The translations under genes and the position numbers were made by a program. Below are positions 7,845 through 17,435 of a DNA stretch of 64,000 nucleotides, piece by piece. Source of the stretch: Roseiarcus sp963781895 (lineage in GTDB: Bacteria > Pseudomonadota > Alphaproteobacteria > Rhizobiales > Beijerinckiaceae); assembly GCA_963781895.1 (NCBI GenBank), contig CAWAIM010000051.1, positions 17,868-81,867 of the forward strand, written 5' to 3'. The notes below the pieces were generated by a model that saw only the letters and a list, made by a program, of their open reading frames with translations, had not been told where the DNA came from and did not search any database. Within the stretch, counting starts at the first letter, position 1. Each line of letters begins with the position of its first letter.

Positions 7845-8826
7845 ATGAAAGCCCTGTTCTTCGACGAACCCGAGAAGCCGGTTGTCTCGCAGGTCCAGTC
7901 ACCTTCGATCACCCCAAATGAAGTGATGATCCGGTCGCGTCGGGTCGGCATCTGCCATTCGGATTACGAGCTTCTCGCCGGCCGATACATCATCCCGATA
8001 TCCTACCCAGTGATCCCCGGCCATGAATGGGTCGGCGAGGTCGTCGATGTCGGCAAGAACGTGACCGGCCTCAAGCCAGGCGATCGCGTGGTTGGCGAGT
8101 GCGTGATCAGAACGCCGGAGCGAATCCACCACTTCGGCTTCTCCATGGATGGCGCCAACCGGGAGTATTTCGCTGCCCGACCCGAATGGCTCCACAAGCT
8201 GCCGGATGCGGTCGACGATGCGAAAGGCGCGCTGATCGAGCCGTTCACCTGCGGCTTCTATGCGGTTCTTCGCAATGGCGCGCCCAACGCTTCCGAGACG
8301 GTCGTGGTCTCGGGCGGAGGGACCATCGGTCTCGTTACGGCGGCGGCGGCCATTGGCATGGGCGCGCGCGTGATCGTGGTCGACCCCGTGCCCCTGCGTC
8401 GCGACATCGCCAAACGGCTGGGCGCAGACGCGACCGTCGATCCATTGGCCGGCGAATCCGGCCGAGGCGGTGCAAGAGCTGACCCATGGCGGGGCCGATC
8501 TCGTCATCGAGGCGTCCGGCCATTCCGCCTCGCTTGCGAGCGTCTTCGACTACGCGCGGCCGGAGGGCCGGATCTCGATGGTCGGAATCAACATCGGGAA
8601 CAGGATCCCGGTCGAGCTCGGCAAGATCCAGATGAAGAACCTCACAGTGCGCGGCTGCATCGGGTCGCCGGGCGTCTGGCCTGCCGCGATCCGGTTCCTC
8701 GAACGGACCGGAATCGATCTGTCGCCGATCCAGACGCACAGCTTCCCGCTGGTCGACGCCGTGACAGCGCTGGAACAGGGGAAGAAGCTGAGCGAAGCGG
8801 TCAAGGTGACGCTGGAGATCGCATGA
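7845..8826 (+). CDS. zinc-type alcohol/polyol dehydrogenase, one-base insertion
   Basis: A medium-chain dehydrogenase of about 326 residues once the frame is repaired. The zinc site is visible as GICHSDYELL (Cys37) and PGHEWVGEVV (His60, Glu61), and the Rossmann region as VVVSGGGTIGLV. As in the first dehydrogenase of this island, the four-cysteine structural zinc loop is absent (GECVIRTPERIHHFGFS). The frame breaks near 8451: GCC-GGC-GAA should probably read GCC-GCG-AAT, and the chain resumes as AEAVQELTHGGADLVIEASG through to the normal C-terminus at 8826. The ATG at 7845 is chosen because AAAGGGAGCG precedes it; the TTG at 7824 is less likely. It sits between the Gfo/Idh gene and the permease. 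Confidence 0.8.
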
Positions 8827-8899
8827 CTCGCGCGCCGGCATGGCGCGCCCGAATATCCGAACCGTGCGCACAGTTTCGCTATGCCGGCAAAGCAGCCTG

Positions 8900-9907
8900 A
8901 TGAATCAATTCGTTGACAGATCAAACACCTTCCTTGGGCGGCGCAGGGTTTTTCCGTTCATGCTCGCGAAGGGGTTTGTGACGGTCGTGATTTCTACGAT
9001 CGCGCTGATCGGCATCTGTCTCCTGTTTGCGCCGTCCAGTCTGTCGCATGGCGCTCTGGAGGGAAGCCTGCCGTTTGCGGCCATCATTGCGATTGTCGGC
9101 CTGGGGCAGCTGCTGGTCGTTCAACAGGGAGGTTTTGACCTTTCGCTGGCAGGAGGCGTCTCGCTCGCCGTCGTCATATCGACACACTATCCGCAAGGAG
9201 ACAACGCTCTGCTCCTCCCGGCCGTTTTGATGGCGATCGCCTGCGCGATCATGGCCGGCTTGGCGAACGGGATTCTCGTCAGCCTCTTCAGCCTCAATGC
9301 CATTGTCGCGACCATCGGCGTGAACGCTCTGCTATATGGAGCCGTCTTCGCTGTTTCCGGCGGCGTGCCCAAAACAACAACCACCTTGTTGGCCGCAATC
9401 GCTGGCGGCCGCGCACTCGGGCTTCCAAACTCCCTCTATTTCGCGCTGGCCGCGTTGCTGGTGGTTTCATTTATCTTGAAAAAGTCTGTGGCTGGAAGGC
9501 GCTTCGAAGCGATCGGCGCAAACCCATTGGCTGCCCGCGCCGTGGGACTTCGCGTGCAGCTTCATCAACTTTTGGCCTATGTCTATGCCCAGCTCCTCTA
9601 TTGCATGGCTGGCCTGCTCGTGGCCGGCATCACTCGTGAACCCACAGCATTCCAAGGCGATTCCCTGCTTTTGCCTTCGGTTGCTGTTGTCGTTCTCGGT
9701 GGAACGTCGCTGCTTGGTGGTCGTGGGTTTCCGATCTCGACCGTCATTGCTTCGTTCTTCCTGAACCAGTTGAGCCAATTCGCACTCGCAGTTGGTGTGC
9801 CGTATTCGGCTCAAACCATCATCCAGGCGTTGGCCTTGGGTTTTGGTATCGGCGTCTACTCTGTGCGGTGGACGGTAAACATGACTAGGCAAACTAAACC
9901 AGTGTGA
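8900..9907 (+). CDS. ABC transporter permease, ribose/autoinducer-2 type (RbsC-like)
   Basis: A 335-residue inner-membrane permease with about nine or ten hydrophobic segments. Family motifs are visible: GLGQLLVVQQGGFDLSLAGG, the region LNAIVATIGVNALLYG, the cytoplasmic loop GRRFEAIGANPLAARAVGLR, and VVVLGGTSLLGGRGFPIST near the C-terminus. It forms one half of the membrane channel; the other half is the permease domain fused to the ATPase at 11131-13590. The ATG at 8900 gives a normal N-terminus, while an in-frame ATG at 8840 would add 20 unlikely residues. The gene is followed 12 bp later by the binding-protein gene. Confidence 0.88.
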   Translation: MNQFVDRSNTFLGRRRVFPFMLAKGFVTVVISTIALIGICLLFAPSSLSHGALEGSLPFAAIIAIVGLGQLLVVQQGGFDLSLAGGVSLAVVISTHYPQGDNALLLPAVLMAIACAIMAGLANGILVSLFSLNAIVATIGVNALLYGAVFAVSGGVPKTTTTLLAAIAGGRALGLPNSLYFALAALLVVSFILKKSVAGRRFEAIGANPLAARAVGLRVQLHQLLAYVYAQLLYCMAGLLVAGITREPTAFQGDSLLLPSVAVVVLGGTSLLGGRGFPISTVIASFFLNQLSQFALAVGVPYSAQTIIQALALGFGIGVYSVRWTVNMTRQTKPV

Positions 9908-9919
9908 GTGGAGGAGAAA

Positions 9920-10987
9920 ATGAAATTCTTGGACAAACAGAACCTAGCGCTCACCGCGGCGGCGACAATCATCGCCCTCGGGTGCTCCAATCTGGCTCAG
10001 GCCGAAACTCCGTCATGGTGCGGCCCGAAGAAAGCGTCGATTGCTTTGCTTGATGGCTATGGCGGCAACAGCTGGCGCCAGGTGACGACCGCTTCCGGCA
10101 AGCAGGAAGCCCTCAAGTGCCCCAGTATCACGAATTACGAATATGCTGACGGCCAGGGCGACACTCAAAAGTCGATTTCCGACATTAAGGCCATGGCCGC
10201 CAAAGGCATCGATGCCCTCGTCGTCTTTCCTGACGCCGGACAGGCGATGCTGCCAGCGATAACCAGCGTCTACAAGTCGGGCAAAGTCATTGTACCTTAC
10301 CGCGTCGAAGCCGGGGGTAAGGCCGGCGTGAACTACACCAAGTTCATCGGTACCGATTTCAAGAATGACGGCCAGAACTGGGGCAACTGGATCAAGAGCG
10401 TGCTGCCTCAAGGCGGCAACCTTCTGTTCTTGAGCGGCCCTGCGGGCAACAGCCAGGGTCTCGACGAGCTTGCGGGGCTGAAGTCCGTGCTTGGACCCGA
10501 ATACAAGTTCATCAACCCCGAGCCCTTCGATGTGACGAACTGGGATCCTGCGCTGACGCAAAAGGTTCTGACGGCCGAAATCGCCAAGAATAGCAAGATC
10601 GACGTCATTGTTTCTGATTTCGGGCCGTCGCTGGTCGGTGCGCTTCCGCTGTTCAAGCAATCCGGTCGGTCGATCCCGGCGCTTGCCACATCTGACGGCA
10701 ATTCACTGGGCTGCTTCTGGACCGACGTCCACCAGGACAACCCGGACTTCAAGCTATTCACCGTCTCAACCGAAAACGACAACGTTCGCCTGGCCGTGCA
10801 ATGGGCGGTCGCAGCTGCGACCGGCGGCACGCCGCCTAAAGAGGAAACGTTCAAGGGCCCTGTCTTCGAAAATTCCGTGACTGGCGCGCCTCATCCGGTC
10901 CAGTGCCGCAAGGATCTCCCCGGTCAGATCTATTTGTCGGCCGAGCTGTCTCCGGAAGAACAGACCAAAGCGGTCAGCACCAAGTAG
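9920..10987 (+). CDS. periplasmic sugar-type substrate-binding protein (RbsB-like)
   Basis: A 355-residue type 1 periplasmic binding protein. The N-terminus has a signal peptide: a hydrophobic core LALTAAATIIAL and a likely cleavage after AQA (residue 28). A Cys at residue 22 leaves lipoprotein processing possible. The motifs KSISDIKAMAAKGIDALVVFPD and GTDFKNDGQNWGNW are typical of the ribose/AI-2 binding family. Starting at the ATG at 9920 is supported by GGAGGAG at 9910-9916. It captures the substrate for the permease and ATPase encoded on either side. The hairpin downstream (11000-11023) may protect this transcript segment and raise its expression. Confidence 0.88.
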   Translation: MKFLDKQNLALTAAATIIALGCSNLAQAETPSWCGPKKASIALLDGYGGNSWRQVTTASGKQEALKCPSITNYEYADGQGDTQKSISDIKAMAAKGIDALVVFPDAGQAMLPAITSVYKSGKVIVPYRVEAGGKAGVNYTKFIGTDFKNDGQNWGNWIKSVLPQGGNLLFLSGPAGNSQGLDELAGLKSVLGPEYKFINPEPFDVTNWDPALTQKVLTAEIAKNSKIDVIVSDFGPSLVGALPLFKQSGRSIPALATSDGNSLGCFWTDVHQDNPDFKLFTVSTENDNVRLAVQWAVAAATGGTPPKEETFKGPVFENSVTGAPHPVQCRKDLPGQIYLSAELSPEEQTKAVSTK

Positions 10988-10999
10988 CATCGCATGTGC

Positions 11000-11023
11000 C
11001 CCGGAGGCAAAATAGCCTCCGGG
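11000..11023 (+). terminator. 9-bp perfect hairpin after the binding-protein gene
   Basis: CCCGGAGGC and GCCTCCGGG pair perfectly around the loop AAAATA, 13 bp after the stop. A run of five T follows only after AGCGACC, so termination would be partial. Such intercistronic hairpins often stabilise binding-protein mRNA relative to the rest of the operon. Confidence 0.6.
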
Positions 11024-11130
11024 AGCGACCTTTTTGACAAGTACCGGATGTGGATATCTTACGCGGAATCCTCGCCGTGAATGTTCGTAGTCACGAACCT
11101 CGTCTTACTGGCGCGCCGGCGCATGGTGAC

Positions 11131-13590
11131 ATGACGATCCGGTTGTCCAACATTTCAAAGTTCTACTCGGGCGTGCGGGCGCTTGATAGCGTCAGCGCGG
11201 AGTTCTTCGAGAGCGAGGTTCACGCGATCCTCGGCGAAAACGGGGCCGGCAAGTCAACTCTCATCAATATCATTTCCGGCGCCCTGCAGCCGGAACAGGG
11301 CGCGATCGAATTCGAGGGGAATCCCGTGTCCTCGATGTCGCCGGAAACGGCCGCGTCGTTGGGCATATCGATTTCCTTTCAACACCCGGCCGTGCTCGAC
11401 GACCTCTCGGTGCTGGAGAATTTCCAGGTCGCTCTTCCCCCTTCGTTGTTTGCCGGAAAGTCCGCGCAGACCGTTGCGCGAAATGCGCTCGACGCAGTCG
11501 GCCTGCACGTCCCGTTGCGTACGCGCGCCGATGCGCTGACGGTCGCCCAAAAGCACTTGCTCGAAATCGCCAAGGCTTTGGCGATCAAGCCGAAGGTGTT
11601 GATCCTCGACGAGCCGACGGCTTCGCTCGATCAAGCGGCCACCGATATGCTTTTCGGCCGCATAAGGGAGGTGGTCAGGACAGGAACGTCGGTGATCTAC
11701 ATCACCCATCGCCTCGCGGAATTGCGTCAGATCGCGCAACGGGTCACGGTTCTTCGCGACGGTCGGGTTCAAGGCGTGGGGCTGGTCAATGAAGTGAGCG
11801 ACGCCGACCTTCTAAGCATGATCGTCGGGCGAACGCTGGGGTCGACGTTCCCGCAGAAGTCTCAAAATGTCTCGAAGGACATCAACTTTGCGGTCGAGTC
11901 CTTTAGCGGCAAGAGATTCACTGATGTGAGCTTTGAAGTGCCGCGGGCCCAAATCGTGGGCGTCGCCGGCGTGGCGGGCAACGGCCAATCCGAGTTAATG
12001 CGCGCGCTGGCGGGCCTCCAACAATCCAAAGGCGCGATTCAACTCAATGGCCGCGCCCTCGATCAAGGCGACCTTTTGCGCGAAGCAGCATTCATGCCTT
12101 CGGATCGGCATACCGAAGGGTTGGCGGCGAGCCTGACGGTGCGCGAGAACGCGACATTCGCCGCTCTGGACAGGTTTGCCGCGTATGGACTGCTCAGCCG
12201 AAAGAGAGAAATTGAGCAGGTCGAAACGACATTCAAGTCGTTGGCGGTCAAGACGGCGAGCCTGGAAGCTCCCATCCTGTCGCTTTCCGGGGGCAATCAA
12301 CAAAAGGTCGTAATGGCCCGCGCCTTGCTGTCGGAACCCGGATTTATTGTCGCCGACGAACCGACCCAGGGAGTCGATGTTGGCGCGCGCGCCGAGATCT
12401 ATCGTATTTTGCGCGAGGTATCGAGTTCGGGCACGCCAGTCATCGTCAATTCTTCGGACGCGGCAGAGCTTGAAGGGTTGTGCGACCAAGTCATTGTCAT
12501 GTCGCGGGGGCGCGTTGTCGCAAAGCTGAGCGGCGACGAAGTCTTGGAGGCCAGGATCGTCGCCGCGGCTGTCAAAGCCGACACCCACGTCGGCGACTCC
12601 GGCTTGCAGGACCGCGTCGCTTCGAGGACCAGCGGATGGCGGCATTTTCTGCAATCGGACAATGCGCCGGCCGTTCCCCTTGCGCTTGTCACCTGTCTGC
12701 TCGGGCTCTACGTCTTCGGGCAAAACCCCAACTTTCTGTCGGCGTTCAATATCTCCAACATCCTCCTGTTGGCGACCGCGTTGGGCTTCATCGCCCTCGG
12801 GCAAACCGTCGCGCTGTTGATGGCTGGAATTGACTTGTCGGTTGGTCCGCTCGCGGGTTTTCTGGTCGTGGTCGCCTCGTTCTTCGTGAACGATGACAAG
12901 TCTCCAACGGTGATCGCGGCGGGCTTCCTCTTGATGTTCGGCGGCGCGTTCGTTGTCGGCGCGATCAACGGACTTCTCATAAGATTTGCGAATTTCACGG
13001 CGATTGCCGCGACGCTCGCGATGTATATCGGCATTCAGGGGATGAGCTTCCTGTTGCGTGATGGCCCGGGCGGATACATCAACGCCACTGTCGCTGACGT
13101 CATCAACCGGCTGTATGGGCCGATACCCCTGGCGTTTCTGGTCTTGGTCGTTTTCGCCGTTGCATGCGAATACGCGTTGCGGAGCTCGCGGTTCGGCTGG
13201 CAGCTTCGGGCGATAGGCTCCGATGAGGAATCGGCGCGGCGAATCGGCGTTCGGATCGATCGCACGTTCGTCGCCGGCTATATCGCTTCTTCCCTGTTAA
13301 CGGCGTTTGGCGCCGTCATGCTGTTCGGCCAGATCGGGGTCGGCGATCCCCGGCAAGGCGCGAATTATACGCTGTCGAGCATCACCGCGGTCGTGCTTGG
13401 CGGAACGAGCCTGCGCGGCGGACGCGGAACGTTCATCGGCACAGTGCTCGGCACGCTCCTACTGACGGAAGTTCTCAATGCCGCCACCTTTCTTGGTCTG
13501 TCTGAAACCTATCAATACGTGTTTCAAGGCATTCTCGTCCTGATCGCCGCGCTGATCTATTCGACGGTGCGTGGGCGGACCGCGGCGTGA
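11131..13590 (+). CDS. fused ABC importer: tandem ATPase (RbsA-like) plus permease (RbsC-like)
   Basis: An 819-residue single chain. The first nucleotide-binding domain has Walker A GENGAGKST (35-43) and Walker B KVLILDEPTASLD; its signature region is degenerate (LTVAQKHLLEIAKAL), as in RbsA. The second domain has a degenerate Walker A (GVAGVAGNGQSEL) but an intact LSGGNQQKVVMARAL. From about residue 500 the chain continues as a complete RbsC-type permease (LALVTCLLGLYVFGQNPN, GQTVALLMAGIDLSVGPLAG, VVLGGTSLRGGRGTFIGT). ATPase and permease are normally separate proteins. A GTG start at 11050 is possible, but the ATG at 11131 begins with the conserved MTIRLSNISKFYSG. With the permease at 8900 it supplies both channel halves and both ATPases. 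Confidence 0.88.
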   Translation: MTIRLSNISKFYSGVRALDSVSAEFFESEVHAILGENGAGKSTLINIISGALQPEQGAIEFEGNPVSSMSPETAASLGISISFQHPAVLDDLSVLENFQVALPPSLFAGKSAQTVARNALDAVGLHVPLRTRADALTVAQKHLLEIAKALAIKPKVLILDEPTASLDQAATDMLFGRIREVVRTGTSVIYITHRLAELRQIAQRVTVLRDGRVQGVGLVNEVSDADLLSMIVGRTLGSTFPQKSQNVSKDINFAVESFSGKRFTDVSFEVPRAQIVGVAGVAGNGQSELMRALAGLQQSKGAIQLNGRALDQGDLLREAAFMPSDRHTEGLAASLTVRENATFAALDRFAAYGLLSRKREIEQVETTFKSLAVKTASLEAPILSLSGGNQQKVVMARALLSEPGFIVADEPTQGVDVGARAEIYRILREVSSSGTPVIVNSSDAAELEGLCDQVIVMSRGRVVAKLSGDEVLEARIVAAAVKADTHVGDSGLQDRVASRTSGWRHFLQSDNAPAVPLALVTCLLGLYVFGQNPNFLSAFNISNILLLATALGFIALGQTVALLMAGIDLSVGPLAGFLVVVASFFVNDDKSPTVIAAGFLLMFGGAFVVGAINGLLIRFANFTAIAATLAMYIGIQGMSFLLRDGPGGYINATVADVINRLYGPIPLAFLVLVVFAVACEYALRSSRFGWQLRAIGSDEESARRIGVRIDRTFVAGYIASSLLTAFGAVMLFGQIGVGDPRQGANYTLSSITAVVLGGTSLRGGRGTFIGTVLGTLLLTEVLNAATFLGLSETYQYVFQGILVLIAALIYSTVRGRTAA

Positions 13591-14276
13591 AACGATGGAA
13601 CGGACGGTCCTGCGCTTGCCGACCGCATTGAATCGGCCGAGGCGAGGCGGAATGCGCTCAAGATAGATACCGGGCGGCGCGCATTGGGAGGAGGAGCCCC
13701 GTGGATAGTCTCGTCCGACGGCGATTGTCGCAGATCGGCAGGACGATCACGTCCGACCGACGCCTGAAGCCTCCGACGGGGGGCCACTGGAGTGGGCGCT
13801 CATCCCGCCGCCCCGTCCCCGAAACGCGTTCTGGTCCTGCCGCCTGTTCATGTTTGGCCGCCAGGGTGACCAGCCTCGCGGCGGATGCCTAGAGCCTGAC
13901 ATCACCGAACGCGGAACAATCGGCTGGCGTCTCGTCGTCGCCGGCATTGGACCCGATAAAGCCATCGGCGCAAGCTCAATCCAACCGCTGGTCAGGCTCG
14001 GCCTGCAGGCAGGCGATCCGGCAGAACCACACCGTTCGACGGTCAGCGCACGCGGTCGTTCGACATCGGAGCACTTCCTCGACAGCGGCGGCGGGTATCC
14101 CGAGGACCTCGCCAGTTCCTGATCAACGCCGCTTCGTTCTCATTCTGTCCACGTAGCGTGGTTTTCTGCCCGTTCCATGTCGTCGCCCCGTGGAAGGTTT
14201 AAGAAATTGACTTCGAGACTTCAGCTTCGCCAGCCGGCGCGGAAAGTCGATCAGCTCGAGCGAGCCGGCCTTCGCC
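13591..14276. other. intergenic region, 686 bp, between convergent operons
   Basis: No recognised gene. A GTG at 13701 follows a very strong GGAGGAGGAG, but its frame ends after 63 codons without family motifs; it may be the decayed start of a further catabolic gene. A short stem CCACG-TAG-CGTGG followed by TTTT lies at 14149-14165 and may be a weak rightward terminator. Confidence 0.4.
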
Positions 14277-17200
14277 TCATGAGGCGACCGCTTGTCGTGC
14301 ATGCGCGTCAAGCTGCTCGACCTCGAAACGCCCATAGCGAAGCGCCAGCGTCGGCAGGACCAGGAGGTTGAGCGCCATGGAAGTCATGAGGCCGCCCAAG
14401 ATGACAATCGCCATCGGGCCTTCGATCTCGCGCCCAGGCTCGCCGGCGCCGACCGCGAGCGGAAGCAACCCGAGGCCGGTCACCAGAGAGGTCATCAGAA
14501 TTGGAACGAGGCGGTCGGAGGCGCCTTCAATCGCCGTTTCTAGCCCCCATGCGCGTCCTTCAACATCAACCAGACGCTCATAGCGCGAGATCATCAGGAT
14601 GGAGTTGCGCAGAGTGATCCCGAACAGGGTCACGAACCCGACCAGTGACCCGAGCGAAAGCAGACCGCCGGTGAGCGCCACAGCGAAGACTCCGCCGACG
14701 AAGGCGAACGGCAAGTTGATTAGAACCAACAAGAGGTTGCGCCAGTGGCCCGCGACGATCGAAAGCAGAAGGACGATGCCGATTCCCGCGAGCGACGCGT
14801 TGACGAGTAGATCGCGCCGCGACCGAGCCTGGGCTTCCGCGGCGCCGGCGAACTCCACATGCGCGCCAGGGGGCAGGACGACTTCCCTGGCGATCTTCTT
14901 CCTGGCGTCGCGGACGAAAGAGACGACGTCGCGTCCCGTCACGTTTGCTGTTACGGCCGCGACGCGCTGAGCGTTTTGATGGAGCACCTGATATCGGCCG
15001 GAAGTCTCATAGACGTCTGCGACCTGCTTCAAGAGTATGTAAGTCCCGCTCGATGTCCTTAATGGCAAGTCGCCGATCTGATCGACCCGAGCGCGAGAGC
15101 GCTCATCAAGAATCACGATAATATCAAACGCTGAGTTGCCTTCATATCCTTGACCGACGACGTCGCCCTGATAAGCCGTACGCACGAGCGCGAGGACTTC
15201 GACTGCGTCGAGCCCCCATCGCTGCAGGTCCGCCGGGCGCAAGGTGACGTTGATTTGCGGCATTCCAGGCGGGGATCGTTCCTGGACGTCGATAGCGCCT
15301 GGAACTTCGCCGAGTTTTCGCGCGACCGCGCGCGCGGCGCTCTCCAACCGGTCGAGATCGGCGCCGTACACATTCACCGCGACCGCGGCGGTGAAGCCCG
15401 AGACCGTCTCCTCCACGCGCTCGGTCAGGAAGGTCTTGAGCGAATAAATTAGGCTCGGGAAGTTCGCCATCGCCGCTCGCATCCGCGTTTCGGCCACAGC
15501 CTGTGCATGGCCTGAGAGTCCCGGCTCCAGATCGATCTCGAACTCACTATAATGAGTGCCCTCGGTGTCCGGACCGGCTTCGGCGCGGCCGACATGCTGC
15601 GCCACGCTTCGAACGCTGGGGACCTCCAGAATCGCCTTGGTTATCAGCTTCCCGATCCGGAGCGATTCGTTAAGCGAAGTCCCGGGCGTCAACGTAACAT
15701 GCAGAATCAAATGGCCCTCTCTGAGATCTGGCAAGTAAGTCCCGCCAAACAACGGCAACATCGCCGCGGCGAGGGCCGCGAGCGCGATCGTCGCCCCGAG
15801 GACAATTTTCGGAAAGCCTTCGATGCGCCTGAGCGCCGTCGCGTAGGTCCTGCGCGACCAACGAATGACCGGGGGATCGCCATGCCGCTGTCGACCGCTT
15901 CCGGCCAACAGCAACATGGAAAGCGCAGGAGTCACCGTCAGGGCGACTGCGAGCGAAGCCAACACCGCAAGGATGTATGCGATGCTGAGGGGCCGAAAAA
16001 GACGACCCCCCACTCCCGAGAGCGCGACGACCGGAAGGAATACCAGCAAGGCCGCGAAGGTTGCGTAGACGACAGCGCCGCGGACCTCGAGGATGGCGTC
16101 AAGCACTACGCGAGACTCGGATTTCGGTTCCGCCAATCGGCGGTTCTCGCGCAGTCGGCGCGCGACATTCTCAACGCCGATCACCGCGTCATCGACCACC
16201 TCCCCGATGGCGATGGCGAGACCGCCCAGCGTCATGGTGTTGAGGGTTTCGCCGATCCATTGCAACGCCAGCGCCCCGGCCACCAACGATAAGGGTATTG
16301 CGGTGCAGCTAATGATTGAGGCGCGCCAGTCGAACATGAAAAGGAACAGAACGACAATCACCAGCGCGCCGCCGATCATAAGAGCTCCCAGGACGTTCTC
16401 CGTCGCCGTGTCGATGAAATTGGCGGGGCGGAACAGATCGGGGTGGAGTTGAATCATTTCGCGTTCGAGGGCGGGTCGCAGGTCTCGCAGCGCAGATTCC
16501 ACTCTGGCTGTGACCTCGCGCGTATTGGCGCCGTATTGCTGACTTATCATCAACATGACGCCCGGCTTCCCGTTGATGAGAGCGGCGCCGATCGGCGGCA
16601 CGGGAGCGGCGACGACATTGGCGACGTCGCCGAGCACGACGCTCGCGCCGCCTTCATGGAACAGAACCGCGCGGGCGAGTTGCTCCGGCGTCAAAGACTG
16701 GCCCCGGGTCTCGATCGTAATGCGCTGATTGACCGTATCGACAAAGCCGGCGCCCAGAACGCCGGTCGCCTTGCGCGCCGCGCTCAAGACGTCGTTGATG
16801 CCGACTTGAAAGCGAATTAGGTCGTCGGGACGCAGCTGCACCTGCAGCGACTTTACGTCTCCGCCATAGGTCGAGATTTGAGCGACCCCGGTCACCGCGA
16901 GAATCCGCCGGCTCACCGTCCGGTCCGCAATCGTGCGCACGTCCATGAGCGAGCGCTCGTCGGAGGTGAGTCCGATGATCAACACAGTGCTCGTTGACGA
17001 GGTCAGCGGCGTCATCTCCGGAGGCCGCACGCCCAGCGGCAGTTGAGCGCTCGCCGCCGCCAGCCGCTCAGTCACCAGTTGACGCCCGCGATAGACATCG
17101 CTCCCAGGCTCGAAGTTGACGGTGATCACGGACAGGCCCTCGATCGAGACCGAGCGCATGCTCTCGATCCCGTCGAGGCCGTTGATCGAAGTTTCGATCG

Positions 17201-17435
17201 GCTGGGTCACGAGAACCTCGACCTGTTCCGGGCTCAAACCCGGCGCTTCGGTCTGAATCGCCACTTGCGGGGGCGCGAATTCGGGAAAGACGTCGTACTT
17301 TGCGTCTCCGAGCGAGAACAAGCCGTAGCCCAAGAGCGCGCATGCCAGCGCAAGCACAATTCCGCGGAAGCGTATGGCGAATGCGACGAGAGCGGCCTGC
17401 GGTCCCGACGGGGTTGGGATGGCCCCGCTAGTCAT
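14277..17435 (-). CDS. RND heavy-metal-type efflux pump inner-membrane subunit (CusA/CzcA-like)
   Basis: A 1052-residue resistance-nodulation-division transporter, full length for the family. The first membrane helix is followed by DVFPEFAPPQVAIQTEAPGL, the hallmark of the HME (heavy metal efflux) group. The fourth helix region reads GGLAIAIGEVVDDAVIGVEN, and LLSIVAGHWRNLLLVLINLP and VGFVTLFGITLRNSILMIS mark the C-terminal half. It is a proton antiporter working across the envelope with the adaptor encoded just upstream, whose coding end it overlaps by 8 bp. No outer-membrane channel gene is adjacent. The exported ion or compound is not evident. Confidence 0.9.
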   Translation of the reverse strand: MTSGAIPTPSGPQAALVAFAIRFRGIVLALACALLGYGLFSLGDAKYDVFPEFAPPQVAIQTEAPGLSPEQVEVLVTQPIETSINGLDGIESMRSVSIEGLSVITVNFEPGSDVYRGRQLVTERLAAASAQLPLGVRPPEMTPLTSSTSTVLIIGLTSDERSLMDVRTIADRTVSRRILAVTGVAQISTYGGDVKSLQVQLRPDDLIRFQVGINDVLSAARKATGVLGAGFVDTVNQRITIETRGQSLTPEQLARAVLFHEGGASVVLGDVANVVAAPVPPIGAALINGKPGVMLMISQQYGANTREVTARVESALRDLRPALEREMIQLHPDLFRPANFIDTATENVLGALMIGGALVIVVLFLFMFDWRASIISCTAIPLSLVAGALALQWIGETLNTMTLGGLAIAIGEVVDDAVIGVENVARRLRENRRLAEPKSESRVVLDAILEVRGAVVYATFAALLVFLPVVALSGVGGRLFRPLSIAYILAVLASLAVALTVTPALSMLLLAGSGRQRHGDPPVIRWSRRTYATALRRIEGFPKIVLGATIALAALAAAMLPLFGGTYLPDLREGHLILHVTLTPGTSLNESLRIGKLITKAILEVPSVRSVAQHVGRAEAGPDTEGTHYSEFEIDLEPGLSGHAQAVAETRMRAAMANFPSLIYSLKTFLTERVEETVSGFTAAVAVNVYGADLDRLESAARAVARKLGEVPGAIDVQERSPPGMPQINVTLRPADLQRWGLDAVEVLALVRTAYQGDVVGQGYEGNSAFDIIVILDERSRARVDQIGDLPLRTSSGTYILLKQVADVYETSGRYQVLHQNAQRVAAVTANVTGRDVVSFVRDARKKIAREVVLPPGAHVEFAGAAEAQARSRRDLLVNASLAGIGIVLLLSIVAGHWRNLLLVLINLPFAFVGGVFAVALTGGLLSLGSLVGFVTLFGITLRNSILMISRYERLVDVEGRAWGLETAIEGASDRLVPILMTSLVTGLGLLPLAVGAGEPGREIEGPMAIVILGGLMTSMALNLLVLPTLALRYGRFEVEQLDAHARQAVAS

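Noticed and set aside
14123..14302. 59-codon minus-strand frame overlapping the end of the RND gene
   Set aside because: No family resemblance or ribosome site; overlaps the RND coding end by 26 bp.
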